Shown here: in pieces, positions 25,403 to 36,800 of the stretch
Layout: each line of letters starts with the position of its first letter
How positions within the stretch are numbered: position 1 is the first letter of the stretch
From: Pratylenchus scribneri
Lineage: Eukaryota > Nematoda > Chromadorea > Rhabditida > Pratylenchidae
Assembly (NCBI GenBank): GCA_030063045.1
Contig: JAQSEB010000059.1
Span: 124,001-188,000, forward strand
DNA length: 64,000 nt
Direction of reading: 5' to 3'
Translations under genes and position numbers: made by a program
The notes under the pieces: generated by a model
Told to the model about the DNA's origin: nothing
What the model saw: only the letters and a program-made list of their open reading frames with translations
Databases searched by the model: none

Positions 25403-27180
25403 ATGGGTAAAGCAAAATTTAGGTCATTAATTTAGTTTTTCAGAAATCTATTCAGAGCTATATGGCCAGGCCATTGGGTCTAAAAATTTATCAAAATTAT
25501 ATTTATTTTTTATTCCAAATAAAATAGACATCTCTTTAAAAATGAGTTAAAATTTTACAAACATTTCAGCCGAGAAGCTAACGATGTACAAATTCTTGGA
25601 GCGAGGACTTGCAAAAAGCATGGCTCACTATAACAATTTTACAACAAAATATGAAGAACTAATGAATTCGATGTAAGTTAAGTTCTATCATCTAAATATA
25701 TTTTTAAAAATGCGGCTTAAATATTAAATATGGATCATGGGATATGAAATTTCACTTTCAATTAGTTTTGAGTTTTTACTTTAGATTCATAACCCTATCC
25801 CTAGCCCTAGCCCTAAAACCCATGTCGACCTTACCCTTACCCTAGCCACTAAATTAGTCCGGAATTGAAATTTCATATGGCAAATAGACCCAGTCGAATG
25901 AGCAGCCTACTCTAGAGTCTGTACGAGCCTAGAAGCCGAAATTCTCTATTTGGGATTGCCCAGATGCCTTCCATTCCCAGAGTCGCATTTTTGGTCGAAA
26001 TTCTGAAAATATTCTGAAAATGCCACGCATTCCCAGAGATATAAACAAAATGGAAATACAGCAATTCTGAGATTATCATTAAAATAGCACAATTTTGAGA
26101 ATATTATTAAAAATGAACAATTTTTAGCATATTTTTAAAATAAAGATATACAAAAATATTCTGAAATTTAAAACTTTTTGAGAATTTATTTTCATATTAT
26201 TTTTTTAATCATTTTCAAAATTGGTCTAAAAATAGATTTCAAAATGATGAACATTTATAATGGTTTTCAGAATTCTTCTATTCTCAACATATTTTACAAA
26301 TTACATTATTTTATAATATTTCCAAAATTTGATGAAATTATCAAAATAATTTGCTCGGTAATTTTCTTGCGACCCTGGATTCCTGGGAATGGACAATTCC
26401 CGGTTGTACAATACAATAATTGTTGCAATTATAAACAAAACAAGTAAATTTTATATATTTCAGAAATACATCTATTCCGGAGGAAGTTAACGAGAAAAAG
26501 GCTTGGGAAGCCTCATTTAATAAGAGTAAGGCCCTCTTCAATTATGCTTTCATGCTGTACCGAGGAATAATGGAGTAATTTTAATTTATGATAATAATTT
26601 TAATTAGAATATTAATTTTTTTTAGTAATTATAATTTATAAAAAGGATGGCGATAATACCATATTTACACCTATATGACTCTATCCCTTGAGAATATAAA
26701 ACTCCATAAATTTATCATTTTAAGTCATCTTTTAATTTTAGGAATGATGAGGGAATTATTATGATGAATAAATTAAAATTAATTTGCATTGCAATAATTA
26801 ATTTATATAATTAATAAGGGCAAAAGATTATTTGTTAAAAAAATCGGTTTATTTTACACCAAATTTGATGCAATATTAACGAAATGAAAATGAGATGAAA
26901 AAGTGCTGCAAGTAAATAAAAATAGATTCATAGATATTTCGATTTTCGCCGATTTTCCCAGTTTGAGCCCCGACCCCCGATATATAAATATTATAATTTA
27001 GTATTTATTTTTATTTTGTTAATTGATAATAGAGTGAATAATAGAATTTCCTTGTGTAAATTCCTTAAGAATTTAATTTGCCATTTATGTAATAAAAATT
27101 TTTCCTTTATCAGACGCAGCGATAATTCGAAAACGTTTGTGCCATTCGGTGTGGATGATCATGAATCATTGCTTCGCTGA
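25403..27180 (+). CDS. Small protein, 94 aa, unrecognised
   Basis: I do not recognise this family. Exons: 25403-25406 (ATG plus one base), 25570-25672, 26464-26574, 27114-27180. All junctions are GT-AG, phases agree, and the sum is 285 nt. The protein begins MAEKLTMYKFLERGLAKS and ends GVDDHESLLR, with TGA at 27178-27180. It is mixed-charge with no signal peptide or membrane helix, and the middle (EEVNEKKAWEASFNKSKAL) looks helical. If exon 4 were not spliced, a stop at 26576-26578 would end the protein early; the GTAATT donor at 26575 and matching phase argue for the longer form. Further 5' exons (25194-25226, 25334-25406) keep the frame and would add about 34 residues. AATAAA follows at 27244. 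Confidence 0.6.
25795..25860. repeat. Telomere-like degenerate repeat in an intron
   Basis: The plus strand reads as runs of ccctatccctagccctagcc, then ccttacccttaccctagcc. On the minus strand this is TAGGGC/TAGGGT-type sequence, close to but not identical with the TTAGGC repeat of nematode telomeres. It lies in the 25673-26463 intron in a locally GC-richer patch. Confidence 0.4.
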
Positions 27181-27243
27181 ATTTGTATTTAATTTATACA
27201 ATATCATAATACTGCAGAAATTTCAAATTTACTTAAATTAAAA

Positions 27244-27249
27244 AATAAA
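27244..27249 (+). promoter_or_regulatory. Poly(A) signal of the 94-aa gene
   Basis: AATAAA lies 64 bp after the stop codon at 27178-27180. Confidence 0.5.
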
Positions 27250-27884
27250 TATAATAATAGGAATCACATTCAATATTGCTTATTCCTCATCAGATCTGAA
27301 GTATGCATTTATTTTTATATTCTATACAATAAATCCTATTATTCGAAATGAAGTTATTGGTCTCTTATAAAATTTTTAAATAGGAATCCGCTTTTATTAT
27401 AAAAAATCTACAAATGAATGTGTATCTAATAACGTTTATATAATTATTAGTTAGAGGCAAAATGTTATTTAAAAATTGACTGATTTATCATTTATTTTAT
27501 TATTTAAGTTCTCATATTTTCCGGTTATCGGGGGGGGGGGGGGGGGCAAAATTTCTCTCGTTTCTTTTTCTCTAATTCATAACAAAATACACACTCACTC
27601 TCTTATATCTTACTATCTCAATAAAAAAATTAAATAACTTAAGAATGAAATAACGTGGAAGAAAATTGAAAAGAAAAGACAAAATTAAAAGGAAATAAAC
27701 ACTTAAAATAAATATATTAGATTAATATTTATGCCCAATGTAATTTTGATTGCGTCATTTTTCATAAGTCATCACTCCCATTTCCCATTCTTATCAATCA
27801 AAAAGAAGTCATCATCGATTTGTAAAAAAAATATCAAAAATACTCTATTCTTTTTTAATTGCTTTTTTCGATATATTTGATAAA
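27250..27884. other. Intergenic region upstream of the ACAD10-like gene
   Basis: AT-rich, no gene seen. It contains a run of 17 G at 27530-27546. Beyond it a pyrimidine-rich stretch (tttctctcgtttctttttct, cactcactctcttatatc) at 27553-27620 resembles nematode core-promoter T/C blocks and may serve the ACAD10-like gene that starts at 27885. Confidence 0.45.
27530..27546 (+). repeat. 17-base homopolymer G run
   Basis: An uninterrupted run of G in strongly AT-rich DNA between two genes. It could form a G-quadruplex, and its exact length is likely to be unreliable in any read technology. Confidence 0.85.
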
Positions 27885-30800
27885 ATGTTATCTAAATACA
27901 AGGCAATAATTTTGGATTTGGGTGGCGTTTTGTGCCAATCTCCGATGGCATTTTGGGCCCAGCGTTTGTTTCGGCTAATTAATTATCAATCAAAATCAAT
28001 TAAAATTAACGGACAGAATTGGAATCTTCATTGAATTTGCCCGCCGGCTCCATTTTGGATTGCCTTATTTCTCCTACGCTTCTTCCCATTTTCCATCAGC
28101 TAGAATGTGGCCAACTCACTTTGGAGGATTTTGAGCCAATTTTCACATATTTTTACAATCAACAAGTCAGTAATGCCAAAAAAATTACAACTATCCGAAA
28201 CTCGTTAAAGCGTATCATTTGAATATGTTTTGGCTTGAGTTTAACCAATTCTAATATAGTTTTGAACCATTAAACCAAAATTGGTTTAAACCGTTTAATA
28301 CCCTTTAATTGTTGACCAAACCAAAATTGGTTTAAACCGTTTAATACCCTTTAACTGTTGACCAAACCAAAATGGGTTTAAACCGTTTAATACCCTTTAA
28401 TTGTTGACCAAACCAAAATGGGTTTAAACCGTTTAATACCCTTTAATTGTTGACCAAACCAAAATGGGTTTAAACCGTTTAATACCCTTTAATTGTTGAC
28501 CAAACCAAAATGGGTTTAAACCGTTTAATACCCTTTAATTGTTGACCAAACCAAAATGGGTTTAAACCGTTTAATACCCTTTAATTGTTGACCAAACCAA
28601 AATGGGTTTAAACCGTTTAATACCCTTTAATTGTTGACCAAACCATAACAAATTATATACCATTCAATGCGTTCTAACCAGAGATCTATCCAATTTTGGG
28701 TATATTTGGTTTGTGAATGTAGGACAAACTCACCTTAGACCCAGATAATTAATTTGGCAATATCAACTCATTTTCGGAAATTTCAATGTTTTTTAGCAAA
28801 TTAAATAGTGTATAAAAAATTCTAGTGTTCGGCAAATGGGTTTTTTCGAGATCGATATCGAGATATCTCGGAAAAACGAGATCTCGAAAAATCTCGATTT
28901 TTGGACAATTTTCCGAGACGAGATCTCGATCGAGATATCTCGAAAAATCTCGATCTCGAAAAATCTCGAAAAAAAAAGTCGAGATCTCGTCGAGATTCGA
29001 GATTTTTTAAAAAGCTTTAAAAATGTTATAAAATTAAAAAAATTTTGTTTTTATTTATCTTTTATACATTTTAATTAATCTAAATAAAGATAAAATTCAA
29101 TAATAGTTCATAAACGGCTCAAAAAAATATTCAGAAAATTAGGCATAGCGAGAGAATTAGGATTCTAACAATTAAAATTTTTAAGAAGCAATTCGTATTT
29201 CGTAGTATGGGATTCAATAATAACATTACTCCAAATCATTTTTTTACGCCGATAGCGAAATTTTAACCAAAAATGTTCTCATCAGGGAAAAAATTCAGCC
29301 AAAAATGCTCCCGTCAGGGAAAATTTCAGCCAAAAATGCTCCCGTCAGGGAAAATTTCAGCCAAAAATGCTCCCGTCAGGGAAAATTTCAGCCAAAAATG
29401 CTCCCGTCAGGGAAAATTTCAGCCAAAAATGCTCCCGTCAGGGAAAATTTCAGCCAAAAATGCTCCCGTCAGGGAAAATTTCAGCCAAAAATGCTCCCGT
29501 CAGGGAAAATTTCAGCCAAAAATGCTCCCGTCAGGGAAAATTTCAGCCAAAAATGCTCCCGTCAGGGAAAATTTCAGCCAAAAATGCTCCCGTCAGGGAA
29601 AAATTCTGCCAAAAATAGCCCGAAGCAAAAAATTTTAGACCAAAAATGCATGTTTTGACAAATCTCGAATCTCGGGAAATCTCGACGATATTGAAAGTCG
29701 ACCGAGACGAGACCGAGATCGATATCTCGGGAAAATCTCGGTCTCGAAAAATCTCGGTTTTTTCCAAAAATTGACCGAGACGATATCGAGATCGATATCT
29801 CGAAAGAATCTCGGTCCGATATCTCGGAAAATCTCGCCGAGATCTCGTCTCGTGCCGAACACTAAAAAATTCCCGCATCCCCGCCCCGCTTACTATCATT
29901 TTTACATTCCCCTCATAGAATGGCATTTTCAACGGTCGAATTCCACTGTTTTCATCGCACCAAAAATGGGCAAAATTCAATGAGGAATGGGCAAATTTTC
30001 TCCCGCATCTTCGTTCTCTCGGCTATAAAACCGCACTTTTGACCAATAATTTCTTCATTGACCGTGCCAAACGGGCGGAAACTTTACCTCCAAAAATCGA
30101 CAAACATTCTTTTGATGTTTTGGTTGAATCCTGCAAAATTGGATTGAGAAAACCGGAAAAGGCCATTTTCGAACATGTTTTGGCTGAATTGAAGGTAGAC
30201 TGCCAGAACCCAAAATGCCAATAAAATCCACATTAACATTTAGGTCTCACCGGAGGAGGCCATTTTCATTGATGATTTAGGTCAAAATTTGAAAGCAGCC
30301 CGTGAATTAGGCATTCACACAATCAAAGTAAAGCTAAGATTGAATTCCCTAAAATCCTATTTTAGTGTTCAAGTGATTCATCGGCAAAAGAATGCATTGG
30401 GGAATTGGCAAAATTGTTGGGAATGGCCGAAAATTGGCTGCAAGTGAATTATTTAGGCAGCGTGCCTGCTGGGACAAGGCTACCCACAAAAGGTCAGTAC
30501 TTGGCCCATTCTTTTGGCCATAGCTCAACAAGCAAGTAACCTATTTTGGAAAGCAAAATGCCATTGGAAAAACCTTAAATGTCCTCTAAAAAGTGGCTTA
30601 ACTATTTTTTGAAAATTAAGTTTATTAGTTAAGTAGATTTTCTTCAATATATTCGAGTTTACTATATTCAAAAGCATATAACTTTTTTAAAAATTGTAAA
30701 TTTTAAAATAATAAAAAGCGATATTTTAAAAGACATTTTCGGCTTTGAAATGATAATCGCCTTCTAAAATTGGCTATAGCCTAGCTGAGCTATTTGCCAA

Positions 30801-33800
30801 AAACTATCGGCAGTACTCAATTATTACCCATTTAGTGGAATTTAATGAATATTTTACGAATTAATTTTAACAGATGAACAACTTAATATTGGCTCTTTGG
30901 AGAAATATTTCGGAATAAGAGAAGGCGGGATGCAAATACGAAAATTTGCCAATGGACAATCAAATCCAACCTATCATATTCGATTGATGAGCGATAGCCA
31001 CGAATTTGTACTCCGTAAAAAGCCGGTCAGTGACGTGAAGGGATCAGTACTAAATAATTTGGAAAAGCCAGGAAAATTGTTGCCCAGTGCCCATCGAATT
31101 GAGCGAGAATTTCGGGTGCAAAAGGCATTGAAAGGGTCTCTCCCAGTGCCAAAAATGATAGATTTTGTTGAAAAGTGGGAAAATGACAAAATTCTCTAGT
31201 TATATACATATTTTCCTTTAGTATTTTGCCCGAACCATTTTATTTGATGGAATTTTGCCATGGCCAAAATTGGCAGGATGCAAATTTGCCAGAATTACAA
31301 ACGAAAGAAAGAAGACAACTTTGGATGGAGGCAATTCGGGTGATGGCCAAAATGCATTCAATTGAGCCAAGCAAAATTGGATTGGCGGATTATGGGAAAC
31401 AGGGTTTTGAAATGGCAAAATGAATTTCTGTCGATATTCAATAAATTTAGGCCAATATTTTGAAAGGAATTTGGCAAGAATGCGTTCGGAATTGAACCTG
31501 CAAAATGAAAAAGGAAAGAATCGAATTCCACAAAATGTGTTGGAATGGTTGGAATGGTTGGAAGCGAATTGTCCAGTAGTAGAAAAAAATGAAGATGCCA
31601 GAATTGTGCATGGCGATTTCAGGTACAAATTATAGAAAATACATAAATAAAATAATTCACTAATAATTCGACCTTATTTTATTTTATTTAATTCTTTCTT
31701 TTGTGTTTTATTTAATTCCGTCTGCTTGTTTTTCACAATTCCTTTTTTTCCTTTTTTTGTGATTTCGCTTAGAATAATTCCGCCTGTTTGTGTTTTCGCT
31801 TAGAATAATTCCGTCAGTTTGTGTTTTCGCTTAGAATAATTCCGTCAGTTTGTGTTTTCGCTTAGAATAATTCCGCCTGTTTTGTGTTTTCGCTTAGAAT
31901 AATTCCGCCTGTTTGTGTTTTCGCTTAGAATAATTCCGCCTGTTTGTGTTTTCGCTTAGAATAATTCCGCCTGTTTTGTGTTTTCGCTTAGAATAATTCC
32001 GCCTGTTTGTGTTTTCGCTTAGAATAATTCCGTCAGTTTGTGTTTTCGCTTAGAATAATTCCGTCAGTTTGTGTTTTCGCTTAGAATAATTCCGCCTGTT
32101 TTGTGTTTTCGCTTAGAATAATTCCGCCTGTTTGTGTTTTCGCTTAGAATAATTCCGCCTGTTTGTGTTTTCGCTTAGAATAATTCCGCCTGTTTTGTGT
32201 TTTCGCTTAGAATAATTCCGCCTGTTTTGTGTTTTCGCTTAGAATAATTCCGCCTGTTTTGTGTTTTCGCTTAGAATAATTCCGCCTGTTTTGTGTTTTC
32301 GCTTAGAATAATTCCGCCTGTTTTGTGTTTTCGCTTAGAATAATTCCGCCTGTTTTGTGTTTTCGCTTAGAATAATTCCGCCTGTTTGTGTTTTCGCTTA
32401 GAATAATTCCGTCAGTTTGTGTTTTCGCTTAGAATAATTCCGTCAGTTTGTGTTTTCGCTTAGAATAATTCCGCCTGTTTTGTGTTTTCGCTTAGAATAA
32501 TTCCGCCTGTTTGTGTTTTCGCTTAGAATAATTCCGCCTGTTTGTGTTTTCGCTTAGAATAATTCCGCCTGTTTTGTGTTTTCGCTTAGAATAATTCCGC
32601 CTGTTTGTGTTTTCGCTTAGAATAATTTCGTCAGTTTGTGTTTTCGCTTAGAATAATTCCGTCAGTTTGTGTTTTCGCTTAGAATAATTCCGCCTGTTTT
32701 GTGTTTTCGCTTAGAATAATTCCGCCTGTTTGTGTTTTCGCTTAGAATAATTCCGCCTGTTTGTGTTTTCGCTTAGAATAATTCCGCCTGTTTTGTGTTT
32801 TCGCTTAGAATAATTCCGCCTGTTTTGTGTTTTCGCTTAGAATAATTCCGCCTGTTTTGTGTTTTCGCTTAGAATAATTCCGCCTGTTTTGTGTTTTCGC
32901 TTAGAATAATTCCGCCTGTTTTGTGTTTTCGCTTAGAATAATTCCGCCTGTTTTATGTTTTCGCTTAGAATAATTCCGCCTGTTTGTGTTTTCGCTTAGA
33001 ATAATTCCGCCTGTTTTGTGTTTTCGCTTAGAATAATTCCGCCTGTTTTGTGTTTTAGCTTAGAATAATCCCGCCTGTTTGTGTTTTCGCTTAGAATAAT
33101 TCCGCCTGTTTTGTGTTTTTGCTTAGAATAATTCCGCCTATTTTATTTTTCATTTACTCCTCTCTATTTGGTTTTTCATAATTGAATCATTTTAGATTGG
33201 ACAATTTACTCTTCACTCCTTCAATGCAAGTTGAGGCCATTCTCGATTGGGAATTGTCAACTTTGGGTGATCCACTTGCCGATTTAACAAATTTCCTTCT
33301 ACCATTTTGCCTATCCCCTTCCTTTGACCCCAAGATGGATGGAATACTCAAAATGGTTCGATCAACACCCGAAAATGGCATTCCAAAAATGGACGAATTA
33401 TTGGCTGCCTATTTGGATTTTCGCACCCAATTTGGCCATCCCGAACCTAGAGCACCACAACTTTTTACCCCAAATTCGCGCATTCTCCATTTTGGCTTTA
33501 TCTATGCCCTCTTCCGAAATGCTATCATCTTGGCTGGCGTCTTTCGAAGGGCGCGCAGTGGACAGGCAAGCAATGTGGAAATTGCCAGAAAATTGGAAAG
33601 AATACCGGAGGAATTATTGACCAAAGCCTGGGCAATTATTGGGCGAATTGATGGGAAATGGAGAGCAAAAAATAGTTGACAAATATTTTTAATTAATTAT
33701 AATGGTAATTAGATTATTCGCCGCCATTTACTTCAGAAATGATGCGGCCTTGGGCCTTTGCCCTCTATGAGAATGTGAAGGAATTTATTGGCCAAGTTAG

Positions 33801-36800
33801 TTTGGTCCTTTCCATTTCCAAAAGATGGACAATTTTGTACAGGAAATAATGCTGCGTGAAAGGGAAATGCATGAATGGGTTGAGGCGGAAGAAACTAAAT
33901 GGAAAATTTGTCCAATTGTCGAAGAATTGAGGGTAAATTCGGCATCGATCATTTTGGATAGGCTACAAGCTTATCGCCATTTAAAATATTATAACACTTC
34001 AAGAACTGAATTAATTTTGATGTTTTGCTTACGAATTTAAAGAGCAGACTTTTGTCTATCAAATAATATTAATTTTATTAAAATTGATTCAGAATTGATG
34101 AAGTTATGCCAAAAAAAAAAAACAATTTGAAATAATCTTTACTTTGGATTAGCCATATATTTTTATTTATATTTTGGACATTTTCATCAATTCTAAACCA
34201 ATTTAAATAAAATTAGTTAGCCAAAATCTGCTCTTTTACTTAATATTAAAATTGCCAAAATTGGTGTCTTTGATGATTTTATTATAGGACGACAAAATTG
34301 GATTATCCCATATCAATTTTTGATTAATTTTTAAATAATTAAGCAAAAAGCAAAGGCAAAAGGCTTCTGGAATTTGTTCATCACCGAACATTTGGATCCG
34401 GAAGGAAAATTCAAGGCTGATCGATTGTCCACAATGGAATATGGCCATATTTGTGAATTGATGGGCAAATGCCCATTCGCACCGGAAATATTCAATTGTG
34501 CGGCACCGGACACCGGAAATATGGAAGTTTTGATGAAATATGGAAATGCACAGCAACAACGACAATTTTTGATGCCACTTCTGGAGGGAATTGGCCGATC
34601 ATGTTTTGCAATGACCGAACCGGAGGTGGCCTCTTCCGATGCAACCAACATTCAAGCAAGCCATTCACATTCGAAAAAAAATTATATTTTATTTTTAAAA
34701 TGACAACTTTTAAAGAAACTGCATATTTTTTGCTCATAAACCCATAGTATACCTTCATTTAAGCCCTTATTTTTATTTGCCAAATGCGCAAACCTTGGAA
34801 ATTATGGCCATTTCAAAATTTGACATACCTATTTTTTCTATTAGAACTTATTAGCTAGAAGTAGAAGCCCAGTCTCTATTAGAAGCATTTCCTAGAGAAT
34901 CTCTGATAGTCTCTATTAGAAACTCAATATCTATTAGAATCTCAGGTTTCTATTAGAAGCTCAGTCTCTATTAGAAGCCCACCCTAGAGAGCCTCAAGCC
35001 CATGCGCTTCTTTCTAATAGACTAAATATGGTATCCCCTTCCCAAACATATAATATAAGCAACGATTATAGAAGATTATCAAGTCGGGCTCCGTGGCTTA
35101 TTAGGGGTAAATGGAGACCGGCTTTAATTTTTGACATTGAGAGTTCGATTCCTCTTCAAAGAAGTAATTTTTTTAAATTTTAATCACCATTTTTGAATTA
35201 ATCAAGAGAATATTTTTCTAAAATAAGATTAAATTTCAACTGGCCACAAAAATGTTAGCGAAGTGGTCTAAGGTCAATGGCTCTATTTCCATGGAATGGA
35301 TAGGTTCACATTTGAATCACATTCCTCACCAAAAATATGGTCAAATTCGTAAACATCCAAAAATTGTGAGAAATGTTAAAAAATTTATATCTTTAAATAT
35401 GAGTTTCTCCGTCATCCCACACTTATTTTTAGGGTTGCATTGTGCGCGATGGTTCCAACCATTTTTTGGTGAATGCCCGCAAATGGTTCATCTCAGGTGC
35501 TGCACATCCCAATTGCCGTATTTGCCTATTTATGGGCCGTATTTTGCCAATTTCCTCCTCTTCTTCAATGCATCATCGGCAATCCATTATTCTCATTCCG
35601 ATGCCTTCACCTGGCCTCGAAATTGTTCGAAAACTTTCTGTGCTTGGCAATTTTGATGCTCCCGGAGGTCATTGTGAATTGCTTTTTAAGAATGTTCGAG
35701 TACCCGTTGAAAATTTGGTAAAAAAAGCTTCAAATATTAATGAGAAATATTGAAAATTCCGAAAAGATTGAAACGGTTTAATGGTTTCCTAAACCTACAA
35801 ACCTTATACTCAAGGATAGATCTCATCGAGACGCATCACTTGATTACATTTTGGGCTTGGGTTTAATCGATTCTAACTCAGTTTTGAACCATTAAACCAA
35901 AATGGGTTTAAACCGTTTAATACCCTTTAATTGTTGACCAAACCAAAATGGGTTTAAACCGTTTAATACCCTTTAATTGTTGACCAAACCATAACAAATT
36001 ATATACCATTCAATGCGTCTTGACCAGCTCTATCCAATTTTGGGTATATTTGGTTTGCGAATGTAGGATAAACCCTCTCTAAACCATTATAATTATTTTG
36101 GCATACTCTTTTTTGCCAAATTAAATACTATTAAATATTAATTAATTCCCAATGTAGATTCTAGGTGAAGGTCGTGGCTTCGAAATTGCCCAAGGCCGTC
36201 TGGGCCCAGGTCGAATCCATCATTGTATGCGACTAATTGGCTATGGGGAAAGAGCCATGGATTTGATGAGGGAACGAATTCGATGGAGACGAATAGGAAA
36301 AGAGGGAAAAACATTGGCCGAAAAGCAGTCAATTCGAATAATGTTGGCAAAATCTAGAACGGAATTGGAGCAGTCCAGATTATTGGTATTGAATGCCGCA
36401 AGGCTAATTGATGAGAAGGGCGCAAAGGTGAGGGAAGGGTGAAATAGGTCATTTCATTACAGTAATTTTAGTACCATAGCTTTTAATTTGGCTTAACTCA
36501 ATAAAGGAATAACCAGTATGGAAAATTAATATACTCAAAAAATTGTTATTTTTTAATTTTTAAAAATATTCATAACCCCCTCTCTAATCTTAGCCCACTT
36601 TTAGGGCAATGAATAATGGTAGCCCCTTCTCTAATACAGCCCTCTTTTTGAGGATTTTTTAAGGAAAAAAAAGGTGAAATTTTTTGGAAAAAAAATCATT
36701 AATTTTCAAAGTATTTTAACTTTTCAAAAAATTATTAGAATCACTTTTTAGAGGACATTTAGGGTTTTCGAATATCATATCGACTTCCTGAACTAGCCAC

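Noticed and set aside
29273..29658. Reading frame of about 120 codons with repeats of [15 protein letters not shown] type
   Set aside because: It is the 31-bp minisatellite inside the hAT-like element; 93-bp periodicity keeps it open by chance.
31175..31221. A 23-nt intron at 31199-31221 in the ACAD10 gene
   Set aside because: The upstream donor GTGGGA at 31175 keeps the same phase, gives a 47-nt intron like its neighbour (31404-31450) and fits the family spacing better.
31735..33150. Direct-repeat array resembling a CRISPR
   Set aside because: Units abut with no unique spacers, the host is a nematode, and the array is intronic. The same holds for the arrays at 16145, 21590, 29275 and 51125.
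33675..33735. ACAD10 locus as a pseudogene because of the stop after ...WRAKNS
   Set aside because: A GT donor lies just before the stop (33675) and the next exon joins in phase. The whole model of 15 exons is open.
33775..33824. A 29-nt intron at 33796-33824 in the ACAD10 gene
   Set aside because: Donor GTGAAG at 33775 gives a 50-nt intron and aligns [14 protein letters not shown] with the family without a gap.
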